Below are positions 32,990 to 38,554 of a stretch of DNA of 38,554 nt, one piece after another (the first letter of the stretch is position 1; each line of letters starts with the position of its first letter). The notes under the pieces are model-generated. The model was not told the DNA's origin, did no database searches, and saw nothing but the letters and a program-made list of their open reading frames with translations. The DNA is taken from positions 1-38,554 of the forward strand of contig NZ_WIWC01000048.1 of assembly GCF_009600315.1 (NCBI RefSeq), in the 5' to 3' direction. The stretch is from Pseudomonas helleri (GTDB taxonomy: Bacteria; Pseudomonadota; Gammaproteobacteria; Pseudomonadales; Pseudomonadaceae). Both the position numbers and the translations under genes were made by a program.

Positions 32990-33080
32990 GTAAATAATTT
33001 TAAACGCCCCGTAGGTTACTTTTTACGAGAAGGTACACCTGCGTGGCGCTCGGAATGGCTTTCACTGCAAAGGTAGTCCC

Positions 33081-34472
33081 ATGAGCAATACGCAAACTTC
33101 TAACGACCTGGAGCAAGGGCTCAAGCCACGGCACGTCACCATGCTGTCAATTGCCGGGGTCATTGGTGCCGGCTTGTTTGTCGGCTCCGGACACGCGATT
33201 GCACAAGCGGGTCCTGCTGTGCTGCTGGCTTACGCCGCAGCGGGCACACTGGTGGTTCTGGTGATGCGCATGCTGGCCGAAATGGCCGTTGCCTCGCCGG
33301 ACACCGGTTCATTCTCCACCTACGCTGACCGTGCCATCGGGCATTGGGCCGGTTTCACCATTGGCTGGTTGTACTGGTGGTTCTGGGTATTGGTGATCCC
33401 GCTGGAAGCCGTCGCGGCCGCGACCATCTTGCATGCGTGGTTTCCGGGCACCGAAGTCTGGGTGTTTACCTTGGTCATCACCCTGTTGCTGACCGCGACC
33501 AACCTGTTCAGCGTCAAAAACTATGGCGAGTTCGAGTTCTGGTTTGCGCTGGTTAAAGTGCTGGCGATCGTGGGCTTTATCATCCTCGGCCTGATGGCGA
33601 TCTTCGGGTTGCTGCCTACCAGTCAGGTCAGCGGTGTATCGCATCTGGTCGACACCATCGGCTTTATGCCCAACGGCCTCGGCGCTGTACTGGCCGCCAT
33701 GTTGACCACCATGTTCTCGTTTATGGGCACCGAAATCGTCACCATCGCGGCGGCGGAATCCAAAGACCCGAGCAAGCAAATCACCAAGGCCACCAACTCG
33801 GTGATCTGGCGGATTGGCTTGTTCTATCTGGTGTCTATCTTCATCGTGGTGGCCTTGGTGCCGTGGAACGATGCAGGCCTTGCTCAATTTGGCTCCTACC
33901 AGACCGTACTTGATCGCATGGGCATTCCGAATGCCAAATTGATCGTTGATATTGTCGTGTTGATCGCGGTCACCAGCTGCCTGAACTCGGCGCTGTACAC
34001 CTCGTCACGCATGCTCTTTTCGCTGAGCAAGCGCGGTGACGCTCCGGCTGCGGCCAAGCGCACCAACGCCAGCGGCACGCCTTACTGGGCGGTGATGATG
34101 TCCACCGGGGCAGCCTTTCTGGCGGTATTCGCCAACTACGTAGCTCCGGCTGCGGTGTTTGAGTTCCTGCTGGCCAGCTCCGGCGCCATTGCGTTGCTGG
34201 TGTATCTGGTGATTGCCATCTCGCAACTGCGCATGCGTCAAAAGCGGATGGCGCTGGGCGAAACCATCTCGTTCAAGATGTGGCTTTTTCCGGGCCTGAC
34301 CTGGGCGGTGATCGTGTTTATCGTGGCGATTCTGACCGTCATGCTGTTTCAGGAAGCACATCGGGTCGAAATCATGGCCACGGGCTTGCTGAGCATTCTG
34401 GTGGTGGCGGCAGGCTTGCTGGTGGCCCGTCGCAGACGCATTGAGAAAATGGGGGCAACTGTACTCAACTAA
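33081..34472 (+). CDS. gabP: GABA permease GabP
   Basis: The 463-residue APC-family transporter has 12 predicted helices. It closely follows E. coli GabP: RHVTMLSIAGVIGAGLFVGS, MLAEMAVASPDTGSFSTYAD, GWLYWWFWVLVIPLEA, SVKNYGEFEFWFAL, FMGTEIVTIAAAES and NSALYTSSRMLFSLS. It imports 4-aminobutyrate by proton symport. The Shine-Dalgarno is AAGG, seven bases before the ATG. It stands alone between the divergent ABC operon and a strong terminator. The upstream region suggests nitrogen or carbon control through sigma-54. Confidence 0.93.
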   Translation: MSNTQTSNDLEQGLKPRHVTMLSIAGVIGAGLFVGSGHAIAQAGPAVLLAYAAAGTLVVLVMRMLAEMAVASPDTGSFSTYADRAIGHWAGFTIGWLYWWFWVLVIPLEAVAAATILHAWFPGTEVWVFTLVITLLLTATNLFSVKNYGEFEFWFALVKVLAIVGFIILGLMAIFGLLPTSQVSGVSHLVDTIGFMPNGLGAVLAAMLTTMFSFMGTEIVTIAAAESKDPSKQITKATNSVIWRIGLFYLVSIFIVVALVPWNDAGLAQFGSYQTVLDRMGIPNAKLIVDIVVLIAVTSCLNSALYTSSRMLFSLSKRGDAPAAAKRTNASGTPYWAVMMSTGAAFLAVFANYVAPAAVFEFLLASSGAIALLVYLVIAISQLRMRQKRMALGETISFKMWLFPGLTWAVIVFIVAILTVMLFQEAHRVEIMATGLLSILVVAAGLLVARRRRIEKMGATVLN

Positions 34473-34503
34473 ACACCAGGACGGTGCCTGCGGTTGAGTG
34501 ACG

Positions 34504-34541
34504 AAAAAAAGCCGCCACCCTTCGGGGGTGGCGGCTTTTTT
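34504..34541. terminator. Bidirectional intrinsic terminator (gabP/bphP)
   Basis: GCCGCCACCC (34511-34520) pairs with GGGTGGCGGC (34526-34535), with seven As before and six Ts after. It ends gabP from the left and bphP from the right. Confidence 0.95.
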
Positions 34542-34556
34542 GTGGGTTAGCGGTTA

Positions 34557-36794
34557 TCAGGCCATTTTGGGCACAGTGAAGCGGAACTCGCTGCCTTCAC
34601 CCAGCGTGCTTTCGGCCAGCAGCAGACCGCCGTGGGCTTTGATAATGCCCTGGGAGATATACAGGCCCAGCCCTGTACCCAATGCATTGCCTTCTTTGGC
34701 CGTCCAGTAACGGTCGAAGATGTGGGGCAACTGCTCAGGCGCAATGCCTTTGCCTGAATCGCGCACGCTAAAAACAATGTCAGCGCCATTGGACATCGCG
34801 ACCACACCGATCTTGCCTTGTGCCGGGGTGAACTTGATCGCATTACCGATCAGGTTGGACAGCACCTGAAACAGGCGCTCAGGGTCGGCATGTATTTTCA
34901 GGTCCGGCTCGGCGTGAAAGGTCAGCTCCACGGCCTTGTCCAGGGCCAGAGGTGTGAGCAACGAAAATGCCTCCTCAAAAATCTGACTGACATCCAGCGA
35001 CTGCGGGGTGATGGTGTAGCGTCCGGCTTCGATCTTGGAGGTGTCGAGCAAATCATCGAGCAGCACACTCATGCGGTTGCTGGCCTGCTGCATGGTGTCG
35101 ATGGCCGAGGTGATGCGACGAGACGTGTGTGGGCCGTCGCTGCTGAAGGCTTTTTGCATCATGCCGCACAGCATCGAAATGATGGTCATGGGGTTGCGCA
35201 GGTCATGTGACACCACCGCCACCAGTTCATCACGGGCCCGAACCGCCGCTTGTTCACGCAGCACTTGGCGCGACAGGTCGTTTTCCAGCGCCGAGCGACG
35301 CAAGTCATTGGCGGCGAACAGATCGCCATGGCTCCAGGGCGTGGAGATGCCTTCCATCTCCACCTTCCATATTTCGAACGACGTGCGCGGGCTCAAACGC
35401 AGGCCGCTGGCGCTGGGTTCAAGGTTGAGCGGCTTGCTCGGGTCGCCGCTCCACTGGATGCTCTCCTTGACCTCGCTGCGAAACCACATCACAGCGTTAT
35501 CGACCGGTTTGGGCAACGTCATGGCCAGCAGGCCGCTGGCGACGTCCTTGTACTCTCCAGCGGGCGCATAGACCCCGCTAAGGTTATGGCTGGAGAACAC
35601 CGACTTGCCACTGTCCCTGAACCATTGATGCAACGCGCGAATAGCCAGCGGCGAAGGGCACAGACCATAACAATGCAGTGCCTTGTCTTCAAGAATGGCT
35701 ACGCCACTGGCACCCGTCAGTTGCATCAGCGTCTCAGGCGTCTGGACCAAACCATCGAACACGGCGTCAGGGCCGTTCACCATGGCATTGTTGAGGACCA
35801 CCAGGGCGTCCATCTTGGCTTCGCGCTGACGGCTGATCTCCAGCGTCTGCAGCGCGCTGATTTGCAATGACAGCACTTGACCGATTGTTTGGCAGGCCAT
35901 GCGCAGCTCGTGGGAGACGTGCAACGGCTGGCGATGCCCGCAACTGATCAGGCCCCACAGCCGGTCGCCATCCATCAAAGAGATGCTCATGGACGACAGC
36001 ACGCCCATGTTCTTCATGTACTGGCAGTGAATCGGAGACACGCTGCGCAGCGCCGCGCCACTCAGGTCCAGCGCGGCCCCGGTGTCCGGGCGCAGCAGCG
36101 GCAGCAGCGCCACAGGCTGATAGTCGGCATTGGGAATAATGCGCAGCCAGTGGGTGCGGTATAGCTCGCGGGCTTGCTCGGGAATGTCGGACGCCGGGAA
36201 AAACATCCCGCTGAACAGCTCCATGGACGGGGAGGAGGCTTCGGCAATCACCTGCCCGTGGCCCTCTTCCTCAAAGCGGTAAATCAGCACGCGGTCATAA
36301 CCCGTGAGCGCCTGAATCTCGCGCACACAGATCTCATAGAGCGCTGGCAGCGTCGTTGCGGCTTGTAACCGTTGCAGCATGCGACTCAGGTTGCGCACCT
36401 TACTCATGGTGCTCTCAAGGGCTGAGGCGTCGGGTTTCGACTCCAGCTCCAGCACCAGGACGCCTTGTTCGCGGTGCAGCAAGCCTTCGTAATCACCGCC
36501 ATGCAGGGTCAAGGCTAAAGGCGGTGCTTCGGTCAGCGTTGGATATTCGCTGGCCTGTTGCACGGCAACTGCCGCCTCCTCGCCGGTCAGGGCGCTGAGC
36601 GGCTGGCCCAGCAGCGATTCGGCACTTAATCCGAACAGGGCATGCACGTTGGTACTGATTTGCTGGATGCGTAGATCGGGCTCAGTCAGCGTCACTAATA
36701 GACCGTGCGGCTGAATGGCACCGGGAAAGCGGATCGGCTCATCGGCACAATTGGCCAGCAGTACCTCAAAGGCTTGAGGATCAAGTGGGGTCAT
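34557..36794 (-). CDS. bphP: Bacteriophytochrome histidine kinase BphP
   Basis: This is a red/far-red light receptor that binds biliverdin. The 745-residue protein has an N-terminal PAS domain with the biliverdin-binding Cys16 (NCADEPIRFPGAIQPHG). The GAF domain carries the hallmark FFPASDIPEQARELYRTHW and RSVSPIHCQYMKNMGV. The PHY domain has FRSEVKESIQWSGDPSKP, the tongue motif. The kinase module has VAVVSHDLRNPMTIISM (phospho-His), LSNLIGNAIKFTPAQG, DSGKGIAPEQ and GTGLGLYISQ. The frame opens at 36833, but the ATG at 36794 overlaps the bphO stop (ATGA) and gives the correct N-terminus. No response regulator is adjacent. Confidence 0.96.
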   Translation of the reverse strand: MTPLDPQAFEVLLANCADEPIRFPGAIQPHGLLVTLTEPDLRIQQISTNVHALFGLSAESLLGQPLSALTGEEAAVAVQQASEYPTLTEAPPLALTLHGGDYEGLLHREQGVLVLELESKPDASALESTMSKVRNLSRMLQRLQAATTLPALYEICVREIQALTGYDRVLIYRFEEEGHGQVIAEASSPSMELFSGMFFPASDIPEQARELYRTHWLRIIPNADYQPVALLPLLRPDTGAALDLSGAALRSVSPIHCQYMKNMGVLSSMSISLMDGDRLWGLISCGHRQPLHVSHELRMACQTIGQVLSLQISALQTLEISRQREAKMDALVVLNNAMVNGPDAVFDGLVQTPETLMQLTGASGVAILEDKALHCYGLCPSPLAIRALHQWFRDSGKSVFSSHNLSGVYAPAGEYKDVASGLLAMTLPKPVDNAVMWFRSEVKESIQWSGDPSKPLNLEPSASGLRLSPRTSFEIWKVEMEGISTPWSHGDLFAANDLRRSALENDLSRQVLREQAAVRARDELVAVVSHDLRNPMTIISMLCGMMQKAFSSDGPHTSRRITSAIDTMQQASNRMSVLLDDLLDTSKIEAGRYTITPQSLDVSQIFEEAFSLLTPLALDKAVELTFHAEPDLKIHADPERLFQVLSNLIGNAIKFTPAQGKIGVVAMSNGADIVFSVRDSGKGIAPEQLPHIFDRYWTAKEGNALGTGLGLYISQGIIKAHGGLLLAESTLGEGSEFRFTVPKMA

Positions 36795-37393
36795 AACAAA
36801 ACCTCCTGGTGTTCGAGCCACTGCTCGAAACAACTAAACGTGGAGCAGGCAGCGTGTACGGCCAGAGCTTGTGCCGGAGCGTCGAGGGGCACGCTGCCCA
36901 GATAATCGAGAAACGCCTTCCACTGCTTGCCCGTAGATTCCCCGTAAACGTAGAGAAAGGCGCAGCCGTTGTGCGCATCCAGACCGAGCTGCTCGGACAC
37001 GTGCTTGCGCAGCACATTACCGCCCAGCGTGGCGCCTTCGAGTACATACAACACGCCGAGCACGCTCGCCGGGTTGTTCAACGGCGGAAGGTTGTCGCAC
37101 AGGGGTAATGCCTCAATGTGAACATTCAGGGCGCGCAAATCCTGCTGAAGCGCTGGTGTTTTGAGCCGTGTCGACAGCTCGAACCCTTCAGGCAGTTCGC
37201 AGGCCAGCAGGTTGCTCTCCAGTGCCTGATAGAACCCGTAATACGCCGCCAGTAACTGTGTGTAGCGCTCAAGATCGAGCGTGTCGGAGAAAAACGGCAG
37301 GCGTTTTTCGAGTGCGACATGCAGGGTGTGAGTGCCGTCGCGCAGCGCGCTCAGGGCAGATGACGGGGGGGTGGGGGGAGTGTCATGTGGCAT
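36791..37393 (-). CDS. bphO: Biliverdin-producing heme oxygenase BphO
   Basis: BphO opens heme to biliverdin, iron and CO, supplying the chromophore for BphP. The 200-residue protein has the proximal His region (LRDGTHTLHVALEKRLPFF), YYGFYQALE, and the distal-helix glycines in YVLEGATLGGNVLRKHV. Its stop overlaps the bphP start, so chromophore synthase and apoprotein are made together. The first 14 residues are Pro/Ser/Thr-rich and probably disordered. The order bphO-bphP is that of P. aeruginosa. Confidence 0.95.
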   Translation of the reverse strand: MPHDTPPTPPSSALSALRDGTHTLHVALEKRLPFFSDTLDLERYTQLLAAYYGFYQALESNLLACELPEGFELSTRLKTPALQQDLRALNVHIEALPLCDNLPPLNNPASVLGVLYVLEGATLGGNVLRKHVSEQLGLDAHNGCAFLYVYGESTGKQWKAFLDYLGSVPLDAPAQALAVHAACSTFSCFEQWLEHQEVLL

Positions 37394-37556
37394 GCTTTGT
37401 TACGGGGCTCTCTGGGTGCGCACGGAATAGGCGCTCATGGCTGTTTGAAGCCACGGCATTAAAAAAGTGCGATTAATTTGCTATTGATTGAGTCGCGCAT
37501 CGTGGGAAACGTCTTAAATGTAGGCTGGAAATCCATTCGTTCAAGGTGAGGTGCCC

Positions 37557-37811
37557 ATGCTCGAATTACGCCCCAATTGCGAGTGCTGTAATTGCGAATT
37601 GCCGCCTGACTCCCCCTTGGCACGGATTTGTTCTTTTGAGTGCACGTTTTGTGCGTCCTGTTCGGAACAGGTGCTGGGTGGGCTTTGCCCTAATTGTGGC
37701 GGCGAATTGCTGGTGCGGCCGCGTAGGCCGGCTGGGAAATTGGTGAACGCTCCTGCTTCAACTACACGGGTCTACAAGCCCGACGGTTGCCGTCCGGCGG
37801 GCCGGGTCTGA
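37557..37811 (+). CDS. DUF1272 small zinc-ribbon-like protein
   Basis: The 84-residue protein begins MLELRPNCECCNCELPPDSP, the DUF1272 signature. It continues with ICSFECTFCASCSEQVLGGLCPNCGGEL. About ten cysteines in CxxC and CxC pairs suggest two metal-binding knuckles, probably zinc. Function is unknown. The C-terminal 35 residues are basic and Pro-rich. GAGGT lies before the ATG at 37557; the upstream GTG at 37551 is too close to that site. It diverges from bphO and faces the DUF3077 gene with an eight-base gap. Confidence 0.85.
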   Translation: MLELRPNCECCNCELPPDSPLARICSFECTFCASCSEQVLGGLCPNCGGELLVRPRRPAGKLVNAPASTTRVYKPDGCRPAGRV

Positions 37812-37818
37812 GATTTTG

Positions 37819-38070
37819 TTACGGGGTGAGCGCATCAACGGTCGCTTTGGCCGCACGCAGGGCATGGCAGAGCAAAAAGGCCTGATGAGCATCAATGATG
37901 CAGACGCCGGTTGCAGCGGCTTCCAGTGAATGGGCGGCGGCAGAGAGGATTTCCGAAGCGCTGTTTAATGCGTCGCTGGCAGCAATATTGGGCGTGACGC
38001 TGAACAGCATTTGATTGAGCTGAGCGTGGCCGGTTGGGTGGAAGGCGAGGGGGGTGGTGTAGTTCGTCAT
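37819..38070 (-). CDS. DUF3077 small protein
   Basis: The 83-residue protein has a short extended N-terminus (MTNYTTPLAFHPTGHAQ), then LFSVTPNIAASDALNSASEI, and a second helix (ATGVCIIDAHQAFLLCHALRAAKATVDAL). This two-helix pattern fits DUF3077, small multi-copy proteins of pseudomonads with unknown function. The ATG at 38070 has GGAG eight bases upstream. The frame continues to 38202, but that part encodes a structured leader instead. Transcription probably starts near 38308 (see promoter at 38315-38343). Confidence 0.75.
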   Translation of the reverse strand: MTNYTTPLAFHPTGHAQLNQMLFSVTPNIAASDALNSASEILSAAAHSLEAAATGVCIIDAHQAFLLCHALRAAKATVDALTP

Positions 38071-38132
38071 GGTTGACTCCAACTTAAAGTGAGAGCTGAC
38101 ACGATCCTTCCTACGGGATTGGGTGGCAGCCA

Positions 38133-38192
38133 TGTGCGGGGTAGGAATACCGGGAAAGTTGGCACCCGGCCAGACCGAAGTCTGCCCGCACA
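38133..38192 (-). ncRNA. Structured leader RNA of the DUF3077 gene, possible three-way junction
   Basis: On the minus strand TGTGCGGG (38192-38185) pairs with CCCGCACA (38140-38133). Enclosed are CAGAC-TTCG-GTCTG (38184-38171), a UUCG tetraloop, and CCGGG-N10-CCCGG (38169-38150). The second hairpin abuts the outer stem directly. All three stems are perfect. The element ends 63 bases before the start codon. Confidence 0.6.
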
Positions 38193-38220
38193 CAGCCGCC
38201 ATAGAGCGTTATCTCAGACA

Positions 38221-38260
38221 CAAAAAAGCGCCTTCAATACAGTCATGGGCGCTACGCGCC
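38221..38260 (-). terminator. Possible attenuator with alternative hairpins
   Basis: On the minus strand AGCGCC (38253-38248) pairs with GGCGCT (38232-38227) followed by six Ts, a terminator form. The same GCGCC (38252-38248) can instead pair with GGCGC (38260-38256) around a GTA loop, which would prevent termination. The two forms are mutually exclusive. It may alternatively be the terminator of a gene once upstream. Confidence 0.5.
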
Positions 38261-38314
38261 AACTTTTTAAACAGGTTCCTACACCCGGCCGCGGGATTGA
38301 CCGCGACGCTGTGG

Positions 38315-38343
38315 ACTTTAGCGCTAGGCCAATCTGATGGCAA
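38315..38343 (-). promoter_or_regulatory. Predicted promoter of the DUF3077 leader
   Basis: On the minus strand TTGCCA (38343-38338) and TAAAGT (38320-38315) are separated by 17 bases, with five and four of six consensus matches. Initiation near 38308 gives a leader of about 240 bases. It lies only 12 bases from the intergenic repeat. Confidence 0.5.
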
Positions 38344-38354
38344 CCTTTCAAAAG

Positions 38355-38448
38355 CCCCTCACCCTAGCCCTCTCCCGGAGGGAGAGGGGACTGATTTGGG
38401 GCGTTGCGCACATCTGCTTTTGACTTTAGCCCCCTCTCCCTTTGGGAG
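38355..38448. repeat. CCCTCACCCTA-type intergenic palindrome, copy 3, interrupted
   Basis: It begins CCCCTCACCCTAGCCCTC and proceeds to CCCTCTCCCTTTGGGAG at 38448. The expected AGGGCTAGGGTGAGGG ending, present in copies 1 and 2, is missing; the insertion-sequence end follows instead. Confidence 0.88.
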
Positions 38449-38554
38449 TGTATGGACCGGGGACATCGCGAACACTTTGTTCGGAGACATAGCGAACACT
38501 TTTTAATACGACACATTGAGCCCTTGGGAGGTGTGATGTGTCTTGGAAAGAGGT
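38449..38554 (+). mobile_element. Left end of an insertion sequence, probably IS481 family
   Basis: From 38449 (TGTATGGACCGG) the sequence departs from the repeat. It carries two tandem copies of a 20-base motif, GGGGACATCGCGAACACTTT (38459-38478) and GGAGACATAGCGAACACTTT (38483-38502), 24 bases apart with two mismatches. A transposase-like start follows at 38538. The TGT end and tandem motifs are typical of transposase-binding termini. The element continues outside the window. Confidence 0.75.
38538..38554 (+). CDS. Transposase, 5' end only
   Basis: Only five full codons are in the window. GTG TCT TGG AAA GAG reads Met-Ser-Trp-Lys-Glu, as I recall for IS481-type integrases that begin MxWKE. 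GGGAGG lies seven bases upstream. The alternative ATG at 38536 gives a different frame without that match. Family assignment rests on these few residues plus the terminal repeats. Confidence 0.5.

Noticed and set aside
38071..38202. N-terminal extension of the DUF3077 protein
   Set aside because: The extra 44 codons coincide with paired RNA stems, and the internal ATG at 38070 has a proper ribosome site.

Overview
The window is chromosomal DNA of a fluorescent-type Pseudomonas. The evidence is a dctBD pair, an AotJ/HisJ-type ABC operon followed by gabP, an OprD-family porin, bphO-bphP, DUF3649/PepSY/DUF3325 genes beside a TonB receptor, a DUF3077 gene, and the intergenic palindromes common in pseudomonads. 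I cannot name the species. Most genes look like ordinary core or near-core genes. Only the right edge carries a clear mobile element.

Left part (1-14.8 kb): a partial glycine-zipper envelope protein; a LysR gene, fdhD and a YdeP-type molybdoenzyme, all leftward; a Kbp/LysM protein; yrfG divergent from nudE-cysQ (nucleotide turnover); a thioesterase; the C4-dicarboxylate two-component pair dctB-dctD, in which dctD has an in-frame amber codon; rmlB-rmlD (dTDP-rhamnose); and aguA (agmatine deiminase).

Middle (14.8-28.3 kb): an OprD porin behind a clear sigma-70 promoter and a terminator-like hairpin in its leader; a TonB receptor-DUF3649-PepSY-DUF3325 operon facing a two-component system, likely iron/siderophore uptake with inner-membrane processing; tRNA-Thr(TGT); an HhH-GPD-like/DUF72 pair; and a CusRS/HprRS-like two-component system divergent from a secreted HbpS-like protein and an exported hydroxyisourate hydrolase, with a perfect ATTACAA-N2-TTGTAAT operator between them.

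Right part (28.3-38.55 kb): a methyltransferase at the end of a basic amino acid ABC operon; a 556-bp control region leading to gabP with a sigma-54-like promoter; bphO-bphP (biliverdin synthesis and the red-light sensor kinase); DUF1272; and a DUF3077 gene behind a roughly 240-nt leader with alternative hairpins and a possible three-way junction. The window ends in an insertion sequence (probably IS481 family) that appears to have landed in a third copy of a CCCTCACCCTA-type intergenic repeat.

The most interesting items are the dctD nonsense codon, the two structured leaders (oprD and DUF3077), the HprR/CusR-type operator with its exported purine-catabolism enzyme, the gabP control region, and the insertion-sequence end with tandem repeats. 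All calls rest on reading sequence and recalled family knowledge; no database search was run.
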